Assembly (NCBI GenBank): GCA_026075535.2
Contig: AP026538.1
Span: 6,138,001-6,202,000 of the forward strand
Reading direction: 5' to 3'
Source of the DNA: Tricholoma matsutake
Lineage: Eukaryota; Basidiomycota; Agaricomycetes; Agaricales; Tricholomataceae
Length of the DNA: 64,000 nt
Both the position numbers and the translations under genes were made by a program. The notes under the pieces were generated by a model that searched no databases, was not told where the DNA came from, and was given only the letters and a program-made list of their open reading frames with translations. Numbering within the stretch: position 1 is the first letter of the stretch; each line of letters opens with the position of its first letter. Below, piece by piece: positions 22,928 to 34,204 of the stretch.

Positions 22928-23887
22928 GCACTTTCTGAACCCCCCATTCCTCCTAAGTTTACACCTCCCGACATCTCTTTCATCAATGCTGCTGCTTATG
23001 CGTGTGCTAGCAAACTTCCTGGGGCAGTAGTGTTTCAGATGACCTTCACTCCAGAAGGGTTATCTGCCCACTCCACCCAATCCACTAACTCACTTGACAT
23101 TTCCAATATTCCACCCAAGTATCACAAATTTGCTGATGTCTTTAATAAGACTAAAGCGGATACCCTTCCTCCTCATCAGTCTTATGACCTCAAGATAGAG
23201 ACAGAAGACAATACTCCTCTGCCTCCGGGCCACATGTATTCTCTCTCCCCCTCTGAATTAGAAGCCTTACGAGTCTTTATTGATGAAAACGTCTGCTCAG
23301 GCTTCATCCGCCCATCCAAGTCCCCGCACAGCGCTCCTATTCTCTTCATCAAGAAGGATGGTAGTCTCCGACTTTGTGTCGACTACTGAGGCCTCAACCG
23401 TCTCACAAAGAAGGACCGCTACCCACTCCCACTCATTTCCGACCTCCTTGACTCCCCCCAAAAAGCCCGCTTATTCACTAAGATAGACTTGCGGCACACT
23501 TATCACCTAGTCCACATCACTGATGGTGATGAGTGGAAAACCACTTTCTGCACCTGCTATTGATCCTTCAAGTGGTTGGTGGTTCCCTTTGGACTCACTA
23601 ATGCACCTGCAGCTTTCCAGCGGTTTATGAATGACATCTTCAGTGACATGCTGGATGTTTGTGTCATCATGTACCTTGACGACATCCTAATCTACTCCGA
23701 TGACAAGTCCCAGCATGGGGCTCACATCAAAGAAGTCCTCCACCGACTCCGGAAAAATGGACTTTACACCTCTCCACAGAAATGTGAGTTCCACAAAGAC
23801 ACCATTGAATATCTGGGTTTCATCTTATCACCAGATGGACTATGGATGTCTGAGGATAAAGTCAAAACTGTGCTTGATGGGCCCGAG
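22928..23887 (+). pseudogene. Reverse transcriptase, N-terminal part (element D)
   Basis: FIRPSKSPHSAPILFIKKDG, then LCVDY followed by a TGA (23389) in place of arginine, [23 protein letters not shown] and an intact catalytic box YLDDILIYS (about 23671-23697). The thumb ends at LDGPE, where element E is inserted. The sequence resumes at 31916 with PRKVKDIQSFLGF. Another TGA at 23561 interrupts the frame. Confidence 0.88.
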
Positions 23888-24482
23888 TGTTACAATTTTC
23901 CTTGTAACTCATGGAACCCGACGCACCCGATGATCCCCTCCAGACAGGAGGCACCCCTTGACTCATGCCTGTGGCATGCCCTTGACACCAGACGAACCTA
24001 CAATGCATGCCGATAGCATGCATTTGATCCCCTTCCCGTGGAAGGCACCCTTGACGCATGGTGACTCCATGCACCCAAACCCACACCCATACATGCTGTG
24101 CCACAGCGCTCCATGACATCGGACACCTCATGCAAGGCATGAGGCCTATTGTTTCTATTGTTACTTGATATGCATATACCTTTCCAATTGGACGATAGGG
24201 ACCTCCCTTCTAGTATAAGTACTGCGACTTGTAGTAGGGATGTTCTTAGTTTAGATCTAGGCAATTTACAGCCTTAACTTGCAACTCGCGAACTTACTCA
24301 AAACCACTAAGGAAGCCCTTTAGTGCATGAACCTGAACAACTCTATGCAGAAGCCCTGCTAGAGTGCACTACCTATCTTATGTCGGACACTCCAAGTAAG
24401 ACTAGTGCCGAACGACTCGTCGAGGAAGCACCTCATCGAACGACATCGACTAGATCGAGTGGTTGAGGCTTCACCCTTAACA
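23888..24482 (+). repeat. 5' LTR of chromovirus E
   Basis: This 595-bp LTR has a TATAAGT box at 24214-24220. The predicted RNA start region TTTAGATCTAGG begins at about 24250. The 3' copy is 658 bp, longer because of small insertions around 31460-31550. Confidence 0.9.
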
Positions 24483-24484
24483 TA

Positions 24485-24493
24485 AGATCTAAA
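24485..24493 (+). promoter_or_regulatory. Self-priming PBS candidate of element E
   Basis: AGATCTAAA starts 2 nt after the 5' LTR and is the exact complement of TTTAGATCT at 24250-24258, about 36 bp after the TATA box. The match is 9 nt, then a mismatch and a possible G-U pair. The 24494-24798 stretch after it is leader with no gene. Confidence 0.55.
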
Positions 24494-24798
24494 GTGTCTG
24501 CTAGCCCACCTACCTAGGTGTAGGCAATACGTCTCGAAACACACCACAATGACCTGGGTCTAGACAAACCCCAGACCGACCACCAAGAGAAGCAGAACCA
24601 CAGCCAGGTTCATCTTGGTACCGATACAATGGAAGACTAGTCCATTACTCGACCCCAGCACAGCATTGGCTCTACAGATCAACTGACAGACAAAGAGGAG
24701 ATTTCCTCACCAACGAAGACTTTGAACAACCACACACACCCCCACCCAAAATATCCACCCGCTTCCTAACAGATGAAACCAACGACCTCTATAATGAG

Positions 24799-25698
24799 AT
24801 GTCTGAACCTGCCGCAACCACACCCATGACGTCCACAAAAGACATTCGAATCTGATCACCCACAGACTTCTCAGGAGAGCGGACCAAGACCGCCAAGTTC
24901 CTGCAGGAGATAGACCTGTACTTGTGAATCAACAACCAGATCTATGACATGAACGACAAAAAGATCATCTTCACACTGTCCTTCATGAATGGAAGGACAG
25001 CAGCTGCCTGGGTGCAGGCATTCATCAACCAACACCAATCTGAGGGATTCGGTGAATATGCAGACTTCTGACAGAAGGTCTTAGTGGCCTTCTCACCAAT
25101 CGATGATGCCGGAATGGCAAAGACTGAGATCAAGAATCTCAAACAAGGTTCAGGGAACCTCAAAGAATATGTGGTGAACTTCCACATCCTGAAAGACAGG
25201 ATGGGAATCACAGAAGATGCAGCCATGATTGAGTAGTTCATGGATGGACTGCACCCTGAATTACTGAAGAGGGTACACACAATGGAAACGGTACCCAACA
25301 CTCTCGAAGGCTGGATAAAGGCAGCTTTGAAATACAAAGGCCAATGGAAATGGGCCATGGCAATCCTGGGAAAGACCAGGCAGAACCAGAAGACAAACAA
25401 AATGACAAAGAAAGGACAGCCCTCTCTTGACATCAACCGACTGACAAACCAAGAATGAGTGGAACACCCCCAAAAGGGATTGTGTTTCATCTGCCACCAA
25501 CCAGGACACCGATCATCTGACCACAGGAATGGAAAGAACCCCACCCAGATGGGGTCAGCACCCCCTCCCTACTGAAACTGCTTCACCCAGAAAAAGACTG
25601 GGGTGGACACCTACCAGAAGATCCGCACAATGCTGGATGAACTAGATGAAGAAGAGAAAGAATGAGCCCTCAACCTCATGGAGGAATTGGGTTTTTAG
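24799..25698 (+). pseudogene. Gag (element E)
   Basis: It starts with ATG (MSEPAATTP). The gag core reads FSGERTKTAKFLQEIDLYL, KKIIFTLSFMNGRTAAAWVQAF and LKQGSGNLKEYVVNFHILK. In-frame TGA codons near 24853, 24925, 25070, 25456, 25573 and 25663, plus a TAG near 25234, interrupt it; several fall at expected arginine positions. The zinc knuckle reads CFICHQPGHRSSDH, so the last Cys is replaced by His. Protease follows in the -1 frame with a short overlap (about 25662-25698). Confidence 0.8.
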
Positions 25699-25703
25699 AA
25701 CAG

Positions 25704-26131
25704 TGGCCTGATATGACGCCAGTCACCGCTGAAGTCTCCATAGGATCTGTACTCTTAGCTACCATGAATAGACAATCTATGTGCCTGTCTATTTGGGTAG
25801 CTGAGTCAGACAACAGGAAAGACATTGCAATGAACGCGCTCCTCGACTCTGGAGCAGGAGGAGTCTTTATTGACTCGAACTTCATCAAACAAGAAGGGAT
25901 CAGAACATATCCCTTAGGCCGTACCATCTGGGCCACAAACGTAGATGGAACCCCAAATAAGCAGGGAACAATCACAAGATATGTGAAAGGGAGGCTCCAC
26001 ATCAATGGACGGAGCTACCCAATGGAATACCTAGTCACTGGACTAGGCAAGGAATCAGTAATCCTGGGCCTGTCATGGCTGCAGGAGGTGAACCCGATCA
26101 TCAACTGGAAGAAAGGAACTCTTGAGTTCTG
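25704..26131 (+). CDS. Aspartic protease (element E)
   Basis: The open piece contains the active-site box ALLDSGAGGVFIDS (about 25834-25875), then ATNVDGTPNKQG and VILGLSWLQEVNP, the standard retropepsin landmarks of chromoviruses. It ends at a TGA at 26130-26132. It is part of a polyprotein, so no separate start is claimed. Confidence 0.8.
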
Positions 26132-26165
26132 AGATGAAGAACGATGGGCTTGAATCCAACGAATC

Positions 26166-26990
26166 TTGGAGAAGACGAGAAGAGCCAAACGGGCCCTCCA
26201 TAATACCCTAAACCTCCCCAGGGTCGATACTGGAAGGGAGGCGCCAAACGACAAGATGGCACGAATTCGACACATCGTGGCCAAGATGAGACAGAGGCTC
26301 TCTGAAGAGAAAGAGAAGAACCTTGCCCAAGCCAGACTGGCCATGGCAAAAACAAGAGAAAGACTCTCCAAAGAGAAGGAGAGAAACCTTGCCTGAGCAC
26401 AACTAGCCGTGGCAAAGACGAAGGAAAGGCTTTCTGAAAAGAAAGCCAAAGAACTGAATTCTGCCCAGATAGCTGTCGCAAAGACCAGGAGCAGCAACAC
26501 TCCTAAAGAAGCCAGAAACCTTGAAGCAGCACAATGTGCTGTTGCCAAGACCCGAGAGAACCAGAAGAAGAAACAACTGGAAAAGGGCAAAAACAATGAA
26601 TGCGACAGGGCACAATGAATCATGCAAAGGATGAAGGAATTGCTAACCTCCACAGGGGAGGGAAGCACCAGCAAAAGGAATGTGAAAACAACACCACAAA
26701 ACAGGACAAATGACCCTCAACAGAGGACTACACCGACCCACAATTATAGGACCCCAGATCATGGTACCATCAATGCTGAAGTACCTATGCCCAGGGAAAC
26801 TCCCCCTCGAGTGAAGGTCGAAGAAGTACCTGATGAAGAACTACTGGCAGATACTGGCATGGAAATACAAGCAATGGAAGAAACCTACGAACAAGATACA
26901 ATGGACATCCTGATTGCATACATACAAGGAGAACCGGTCATTGGCATATTCAAACCACCAGAAGAACCACCCCTGACCAACGAACACTGA
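26166..26990 (+). other. Repeat-rich linker between protease and RT (element E)
   Basis: Four consecutive 22-residue (66-bp) units of the type AKTRERLSKEKERNLA run from 26277 to about 26540, rich in Lys/Glu/Ala, and probably form a long charged helix. They are followed by an acidic segment to 26990. Family members usually have a shorter linker here. TGA codons at about 26396 and 26616 interrupt it. Confidence 0.7.
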
Positions 26991-27078
26991 GGACTGACCC
27001 ATATGTACACACAGAAAATGAACACGATCTCCAGGCTCATGAAAAGCAAGGACTCTCCATGATATCTACTCTCAAATA

Positions 27079-28516
27079 GTGCATGGATCAGAACAAAGGC
27101 ATCCATTTCCCAGCAACTTGCACATGAACAGGATGAGGGAAAAGAGGCCAGCAAGCAAACCCTGGACGACCTACTGCCACCAGAATACCAAAAATACAGA
27201 CAGGTATTTGAGAAAGCCGCATCTGAGCGATTCCTGGAATCAAAACCGTGGGATCATGTGATCAACTTGAAGGAAGGCTTTGTACCAAAGGATTGCAAAG
27301 TCTACCCACTGACACCGAAAGAACAAGAGAAACTCAATGAGTTTCTAGATGAAAACCTGGAGAAAGGATACATCTGACCATCAAAATCACCCATGGCATC
27401 CCCATTCTTCTTCGTGTTGAAGAAGGACTCTGACACTCTGCGACCTTGCCAAGACTATCGCTATCTGAACGAAGGGACAATCTGAAACAACTACCCCCTG
27501 CCACTGATTGGAGACCTCTTGGACAAGCTGAAGGGAGCAAAAATTTTCACAAAACTTGATATTTGATGGGGATATCATAATGTACAGATAAAGAAAGGAG
27601 ATGAGTGGAAGGCAGTGTTCAAGACTAACTGGGGGCTATTTGAGCCGATGGTGATGTTCTTTGGACTGTGCAACTCACTGGCAACATTCCAGGCCATAAT
27701 GAACGATCTCTTCCAAGACATGCTAGATGAAGGATGGCTCATCATCTATATGGACAACATCCTGATCTTCTCAAAAATGGAAGAAGAACACAGGACAAGG
27801 ACCAAAAGGGTCCTCAAACAACTACAGCAATGCGATCTCTACCTGAAAATAGAGAAGTGCAAATTCAATGTACAGGAAGTCGACTTCTTGGGCATGATCA
27901 TCAGGCCCGACAAACTTGCAATGGACAACACGAAGCTGGCTGGGATCAAGACTGGCCCACGCCAAAGACAGTGAAGGATGTAAGATCCTTCCTAGGATTT
28001 GGGAACTTCTACCGAAGATTCATCGGACACTTCACGGATCTGGCTAGACCGCTGAACAATTTGACGAAGAAGAACCAAAAATTCAAATGGACGAATGACT
28101 GCCAGCAGTCATTCGATGCACTAAAGAGGAAGTTCAACAAAGCCCCAGTGCTGCTGATGCCAGATGCAACGAAGCCATTTGTGGTGGAATCTGATGCCTC
28201 AAAGTTTGTGACAGGTGCAGTACTCAGACAACAGGACACCAACAGAGACTGGCACCCATGTGGCTACATCTCACATTCTTTCAACAAAGTGGAAAGAAAT
28301 TACAAGATATACTACAGAGAACTACTGGGAGTAATCCGAGCGCTAGAGACATGGAGACACTACCTACAGGGGACGCCATTCCCTGTGACGGTACTATCCA
28401 ATCACAAGAACCTGATGTACTTCTGTCAGGCCCAGAAACTGAACCGACGACAGGCTAGATGGAGCATCTACCTGTCACAATTCAACCTGAAGCTGCAACA
28501 TGTACCAGGATCATAG
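27079..28516 (+). pseudogene. Reverse transcriptase and RNase H (element E)
   Basis: The N-terminal part has KVYPLTPKEQEKL and [14 protein letters not shown]; the palm has MFFGLCNSLATFQ and a catalytic box YMDN in place of YMDD, a CpG-type GAC to AAC change that should abolish activity. TGA codons near 27376, 27482 and 27565 stand at expected arginine positions. A frameshift near 27955 moves to the RNase H frame: [32 protein letters not shown] and [10 protein letters not shown]. Confidence 0.85.
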
Positions 28517-30072
28517 ATGGTACAATCTGATGCCCTATCAAGGAGGGCAGATCATGTAGCCAAAGAAGACACAGATAATGGGGACAAGACCATCCTCGCA
28601 GACGAGTTATTTGTGAGAACGATCGATGCTGAACTCCAGGGAGCCCTGGTCTCAGCAATAATGAAGAATGACCTGGTAAATGACGCTTTACGAGCCCTGA
28701 AGAACAATGGAACTCCCCCAATCAAGTCTGCATTGGAGGACTGGAAATGCGAAGATGGCCTGCTCTTTTTCAAAGACAGGTGCTATGTGCCACAGGACAA
28801 AACCCTCCGCCAAGCAATCATACAGAAATACCATGATAGCATCACGACAGGGCACCCTGGACAATGGAAAACAATCGAACTGATCTGACAAGACTACTGG
28901 TGGCCAGGAATGGCCAACTTCATAAAGAAATATGTTGAAGGCTGTGCAAAGTGCCAGCAAATGAAGATCAACACCCACCCGATGACCCCACCCCCGACAC
29001 CAATATCATCTGATGCCAGCAGACAATTTGAGCTGGTAACGACAGATTTCATTATGGACCTGCCCATAATAAATGGATTTGACTCAATCATCATCATGGT
29101 AGACCATGGTCTTACAAAGGGGGTAATTTTTATCCCTTGTGCGAAGACGATCGATGCACTTGGCACTGCAGATCTTTACCTGCACCATGTATACACAAGA
29201 TTTGGACTCCCCAGAAGAATCATCTCAGACAGAGACCCTTGATTCACGTCCAAACTCTTCCAAGAACTTGGATGACTGCTCGGGATCAAGCTATCCATGA
29301 GCACCGCTTACTACCCCCAGACCGATGGAGAAATGGAGCAAGTAAACCAAGAACTAGAAGTTTACCTCTGCATGTTCTGTTCGAACAAACCCAAAGATTG
29401 GGAGCATTATCTCCCAACAGCAGAATTCACACACAACCAGAAGACGCACTCTGCAGTAAAACACTCGCCATTTTACTGGATGATGGGATATCAACCACGT
29501 GCTATCCCCACCCCTTATGAAAAGACAAACATGCCGGCTGCCGAACAGAGAATCCAAGAACTTCTCTCTGCGAGAAGGGAAGCTCTTGCTGCACACGAAC
29601 TAGCCAGACAGGCTATGGCCACCCAATGAAAGGGCAATACGAACCATTCAAGGTTGGAGAACAAGTATGGCTTGACTCCAAGAACCTGAAGATTGGCTAC
29701 CCAACGAGAAAATTGGCACCAAAATGAGAAGGGCCCTTTGTGATTGAAGATGCCCTGTTGAGAACGACATACCGATTGAAACTGCTGCCAAGATGGAAGA
29801 TCCACCCAGTATTCCATGCGGCTTTACTCATGCGATACTATGAGAATGAAACTCATGGGCAAAACTTCCTGACTCCACCACCCAACCTCATGGAAGGAGA
29901 AAATGAATACGAGGTGGAGGCGATCATCACACACAAGATGCACGGCAAGACACACCATTACCTCATGAAATGGGTTGACTACCTGACATCCAAAAACACA
30001 TGGGAACCCAAATCAAATTTAAAGAATGCCTCCGAGATCCTGACAGCATATAAGAAGAGGCACCACCTCTGA
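28517..30072 (+). pseudogene. Integrase with chromodomain (element E)
   Basis: A zinc-binding segment (YHDSITTGHPG...CAKCQQ) precedes the catalytic core with Asp in TTDFIMDLP, Asp in ISDRDP and Glu in DGEMEQVNQELE. The C-terminal domain (about 29740 onward, WKIHPVFHAALL) leads into a chromodomain, YEVEAIITH...YLMKWVDY...TWEP. In-frame TGA codons near 28886, 29240, 29272, 29627 and 29725 break the frame, several at positions where arginine is expected. Confidence 0.85.
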
Positions 30073-30412
30073 TGAAAACCCAAAAACCCCCCCTTCCCAC
30101 TATGACACTCCAAAAGAAATGCCTGCTGAACGACAATTCACCCGAGAATACCTATGAAACCGATCAAACGCTGACACCCTTCATGTTCACCTTGCCCATG
30201 ACCCACCAAGATACCATCTTGCCAGAATGTGCTTCTACTATGCAAGCACAATCGAGCAGATGGAAAGAAATCTAGAAGAAGCAATGAACAATGCAGATGC
30301 CCTGGGGATTGAGCAGACACTCCAGGAAATGATTGCACCATGGTCAGACAGACCAAGAACAACTGAGGAGAGACCTCACACCCCTTTAGGTCGACACAGA
30401 TGACCACCGACC

Positions 30413-30843
30413 TTGCTCTCACCATTCAGCAAGCAGAGTGACAGAGATGAACGACGAGCTCCCTCTGGAGACTCCTCCTGTTCTATGAAGAACCCGAAGA
30501 TCATGCCTAGGGCACCCGAAGTAATTGATCTGACCACCCCTGAACCCGAACCGAAAACCACCCAACTGCCTTGGTCCCCTCCACACATGAGACATGCCAG
30601 ATGTTTCATCTGCCAACAGATAGGCCATTTTGGCCTGATTTGCCAATGATATGTTTGCAAGTATTGCAAACAGCGAGGCCCCGGACACTATAGGATGAAC
30701 TGCCCGGAGAAACCTCGGAAAGATCAAGAGATCGAACAGAAAGAAGCTGAGTACACACAGTGGCTCTTCTTTAACTCAGGATATGATGATTTTGATGATG
30801 ACACAATGGGAAACATGACAGGAGAACCCTATGGGAGGATTTA
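30413..30843 (+). pseudogene. Accessory ORF with two zinc knuckles, downstream of pol (element E)
   Basis: A sense frame outside the gag-pol order carries two zinc knuckles in a row: CFICQQIGHFGLIC (CX2CX4HX4C) and CKYCKQRGPGHYRMNC (CX2CX6HX4C). They are separated by a TGA (30648-30650), and an acidic tail follows (YDDFDDDTMG). It lies between the chromodomain and the 3' LTR, so it is an extra gene rather than nucleocapsid. RNA or DNA binding is inferred from the knuckles only. Confidence 0.6.
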
Positions 30844-30983
30844 AAAAGGTGAACCCAAGACAATGGCATGACAGAAACAGACCCATGCTCTCAGGGATTG
30901 CAATCCTTGCCATCATCGTTGGCACGACCCTGGCTGCAGTGGCAGCCCTCACCTTTGCATTTTGCCTCTATGCCATCTTCTGA
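30831..30983 (+). CDS. Small single-pass membrane protein ORF (element E)
   Basis: ATG at 30831 opens a 50-codon frame: a short basic stretch (KKVNPRQWHDRNRP), then an uninterrupted hydrophobic segment of about 31 residues ending LYAIF, then TGA. If the TGA replaced an arginine codon, as elsewhere in this element, the frame would continue about 50 further codons. It overlaps the end of the zinc-knuckle ORF in another frame. Membrane insertion is predicted from composition; function unknown. Nothing is recognised in 30984-31240. Confidence 0.45.
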   Translation: MGGFKKVNPRQWHDRNRPMLSGIAILAIIVGTTLAAVAALTFAFCLYAIF

Positions 30984-31239
30984 CCAAGTCCCAAACCCCT
31001 GATCACAGACATTGAATTTGCCATCCTGCAACACCCCCCTTTCAATGATACCACCGACTCCTTGACACCGCTACCTAGGGCAGCACAAACCAGAAGAACC
31101 CGATCATGGTCCAAGTTCAGACATGAACTACTCCTCCATTGTACCCCTCGACCCTGACCTACCCACATAACCAGACCACACCTGATCAGACCATGAAGGA
31201 GAGATGAAGATTTAGGTTGAAGTGTGGAACTTTTGACCA

Positions 31240-31253
31240 TAGCGAGGGGGTAA
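31240..31253 (+). promoter_or_regulatory. Polypurine tract of element E
   Basis: AGCGAGGGGGTAA lies directly before the 3' LTR. Confidence 0.7.
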
Positions 31254-31911
31254 TGTTACAATTTTCCTTGTAACTCATGGAACCCAATGCACCCAATGAT
31301 CCCCTCCAGACAGGAGGCACCCCTTGACTCATGCCTGTGGCATGCCCTTGACACCAGATGAACCTACAATGCATGCCAACAGCATGCATTCGATCCCCTT
31401 CCTGTGGAAGGCACCCTTGATGCATGGTGACTCCATGCACCCAAACCCACACCCATACATTCTGTGATGCAACAGCACTTTGACATGAGGTCCATGACGT
31501 CGGACTCTCACAATTGACATTGGATCCTTGACATTGGATCTGCGACATCGGATGCCTCATGCAAGGCATGAGGCCTATTGTTTCTATTGTTACTTGATAT
31601 GCATCTACCTTTCCAATTGGACGATAGGGACCTCCCTTCTAGTATAAGTACTGTGACTTGTAGTAGGGATGTCCTTAGTTTAGATCTAGGCAATTTACAG
31701 CCTTAACTTGCAACTCGCGAACTTACTCAAAACCACTAAGGAAGCCCCTTAGTGCATGAACCTGAACAACTCTATGCAGAAGCCCTGCTAGAGTGCACTA
31801 CCTATCTTACATTGGACACTCCGAGTAAGACTAGTGCTGAATGACTTGTCGAGGAAGCACCTCATCAAACAACATCGACTAGATCAAGTGGTTGAGGCTT
31901 TGCCCTTAACA
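31254..31911 (+). repeat. 3' LTR of chromovirus E
   Basis: It matches 23888-24482 with extra short segments (for example a CACTTTGACATGAGGTCC region and a duplicated GACATTGGATC near 31510-31550). It ends CCCTTAACA against resumed element D sequence. Confidence 0.9.
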
Positions 31912-32345
31912 TTGAGCCTAGGAAAGTTAAGGATATACAATCCTTCTTAGGCTTTTGCAGCTTTTACTGCCAATTGATTAATGGCTATTCAGACATTGTC
32001 ATTCCACTCACCCACTTAACACGGAAATCCACACCCTGGGACTTCAACAAGAAGTGCCACAATGCTTTTGAAAAGGTCAAACAAGAATTCACTCACACCC
32101 CCATCTTAACTCAATGGGTACCTGACTCACAGATGGTACTCGAAACTGATGCTTCCAACTATGCCCTAGCAGCTATCCTTTTGGTTTACACTGCAGATGG
32201 AGAAATCCATCTGGTCGCTTTTCATTCCTGCTCCTTTAATCCCGCTGAACTAAATTACAACACCCATGATAAGGAACTCTTGGCCATTTTCGAAGCCTTC
32301 AAACACTGGTGACAGTATTTCAAGGGTTCTGCAAACCCGGTTGAT
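31912..32345 (+). pseudogene. RT thumb and RNase H of element D, resumed
   Basis: The reading continues from 23887: VKDIQSFLGFCSFY, then WVPDSQMVLETDASNYALAA (first RNase H Asp) and NYNTHDKELLAIFEAFKHW (Glu motif). A TGA at 32310-32312 after KHW replaces the arginine usual here, and the frame then leads straight into the integrase ORF. Confidence 0.85.
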
Positions 32346-34115
32346 GTGGTCACTGACCACAAAAATCTTGAGTACTTCAGCACTACTAAGTTGCTCACCC
32401 ACCACCAGGCCTGTTGGTCTGAATACCTTTCCCAGTTCAATCTCATCATCCGCTTCCGCCCTGGAAAATTAGGGGCCAAGCCAGATGCACTCACAAGGTG
32501 TTGGGATGTCTACCACAAAGGGGGAAATAGCGACTTTGCCTCCATAAACCCAACCAACTTCCAACCTGTATTCACACAGGAACAGCTCACCTCTTCCCTT
32601 TGCGCCTCCTACCTTGCAACACCTATCCTTCGACAAGCCATAATCATGGATGTTGAGAAACTCCATAACAACATCCGCACCTCTCTACCCCTTGACCCGC
32701 TCTCATCCACTCATCTCCCGACACCTGTCAACCCCAACTGGACCATAGATGAGGCAGGTCTTCTCCACCATTTCGACCAGATTTATGTTCTGGACGTGGC
32801 AGATCTTTGCCTCAAGGTCCTTCAGTATAAACACAATCACATCCTCTCTGGCCACTTCAGACAAAACAAAACTCAGCAGCTTGTCCATTGGGAATATGTC
32901 TGGCCAAACCTCCGCACCTTTGTGCAGGAATTCTGCAATTCCTGTACCACTTGCAAACAATCCAAATCGCCTCGACACAAACCCTACAGGTTCCTGAAGC
33001 AACTTCCAGTCCCGGAACAACCTTGGAACTCAATATCCATGGATTTCATCGAACAACTACCCGACTCCAATGGCCACACAGCTATCCTGGTCATTGTTGA
33101 GCACCTGACCAAACAAGGCATCTTCATCCCAACTGTCAATGAAATCACAGCCCAAGAATTGGCCAACCTGTTCATCCTCCACATCTTCTCCAAGCATGGT
33201 GTCCCATCACATGTCACTTGCGACCAAGGATCCGAGTTCATCTCCCATTTTTTCTGCTCCCTCGGAAAAGTGCTCGACATGCGGATCCACTTCACTTCCA
33301 GTTATCACCCGCAAGGTGATGGTCAGATGGAACGACTTAATCAGATGTTGGAGCAGTACCTCTGGATTTTCTGCAACTATCAGCAGGACGACTGGTCTCA
33401 TCTCTTACCCTTGGGCGAATTTGCCTACAACAATGCTCCCTCCACCTCTACAGGCATATCTCCTTTCTTCACCAACAAGGGCTACCACCCAAACATTTCT
33501 GTCTTCCCCAAACATGACTTAGCCTCACAGTGCGCCCATGAGTTTGTCGTCAACTTAGATGACCTTCATCAGGAGCTTCAAAAACAGCTTGCGGCCGCTC
33601 AAGAGCATTATCAAGGCCCTGCAGACAAACATCGGGCACCCACACCCGACTTCAACATTGGTGACTCTGCTTACGTCACTGCGGAAAATATCCGCACTAC
33701 TTGTCCCTCCAAGAAACTTTCCAAAAAGAACCATGGTCCTTTTGAAATCATCGCCCACCTGGGTACTCACTCAGTCACCCTGCAGCTTCCGGACCACATG
33801 TGGGCCATCCACCCTGTTTTCCATGTCTCTCAACTAGAAAAACACTTCCCGAACACAATTCCAAATCAAGCACAACCTCCACCTCCTCTGATCACCATCG
33901 ACAACAAGCTCAAATATGAGATTGCCGAAGTTCTTGACTCCAAGGTCAACAACCGATGTTGCTGCAAGATTCTCTACCTCGTCCAATGGGAAGGTTACCA
34001 GGGAACCAATGAAGAGACCTCCTGGCTACCTGTTATGGAACTTGACCATGCCCAAGAACTCCTTGCAGACTTTCACACCCGCTACCTGCAGAAACCCAGA
34101 CCATTACCCGCTTAA
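32346..34115 (+). CDS. RNase H end, integrase and chromodomain (element D)
   Basis: A 589-codon uninterrupted frame. It begins MVTDHKNLEYFSTTK (last RNase H Asp) and RFRPGKLGAKPDALTR, followed by the zinc-binding domain (HILSGHFRQNKT...CNSCTTCKQSK) and the integrase core with Asp in SMDFIEQLPD, Asp in TCDQGSEF and Glu in GQMERLNQMLEQ. IHPVFHVSQLEKH then leads to the chromodomain (YEIAEVLDS...YLVQWEGYQ...SWLP). This is the best-preserved chromovirus integrase in the window. The first Met is internal to pol. Confidence 0.92.
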   Translation: MVTDHKNLEYFSTTKLLTHHQACWSEYLSQFNLIIRFRPGKLGAKPDALTRCWDVYHKGGNSDFASINPTNFQPVFTQEQLTSSLCASYLATPILRQAIIMDVEKLHNNIRTSLPLDPLSSTHLPTPVNPNWTIDEAGLLHHFDQIYVLDVADLCLKVLQYKHNHILSGHFRQNKTQQLVHWEYVWPNLRTFVQEFCNSCTTCKQSKSPRHKPYRFLKQLPVPEQPWNSISMDFIEQLPDSNGHTAILVIVEHLTKQGIFIPTVNEITAQELANLFILHIFSKHGVPSHVTCDQGSEFISHFFCSLGKVLDMRIHFTSSYHPQGDGQMERLNQMLEQYLWIFCNYQQDDWSHLLPLGEFAYNNAPSTSTGISPFFTNKGYHPNISVFPKHDLASQCAHEFVVNLDDLHQELQKQLAAAQEHYQGPADKHRAPTPDFNIGDSAYVTAENIRTTCPSKKLSKKNHGPFEIIAHLGTHSVTLQLPDHMWAIHPVFHVSQLEKHFPNTIPNQAQPPPPLITIDNKLKYEIAEVLDSKVNNRCCCKILYLVQWEGYQGTNEETSWLPVMELDHAQELLADFHTRYLQKPRPLPA

Positions 34116-34204
34116 AATCTATTCACGTTACTTATTCACTCAGTCTGAACTCAGAAACAAACTTCATTGAAAAAAAAAAAATTTCTTTGGATCCAATCAG
34201 ATCC

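Larger units (their letters stand above)
23888..31911 (+). mobile_element. Chromovirus E (Ty3/Gypsy) nested in D
   Basis: LTRs are at 23888-24482 and 31254-31911; both start TGTTACAATTTTCC and end CCCTTAACA. Flanks are CCGAG on the left and TTGAG on the right, compatible with one 5-bp duplication in which two C became T. Internal order: gag, protease, a repeat-rich linker, RT, RNase H, integrase, chromodomain, then accessory ORFs. Confidence 0.92.

Noticed and set aside
24799..25698. TGA read as tryptophan or selenocysteine throughout these elements
   Set aside because: Where the family residue can be judged it is mostly arginine, and the same elements use normal TGG and also TAA/TAG stops. 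CpG decay explains the pattern without recoding.
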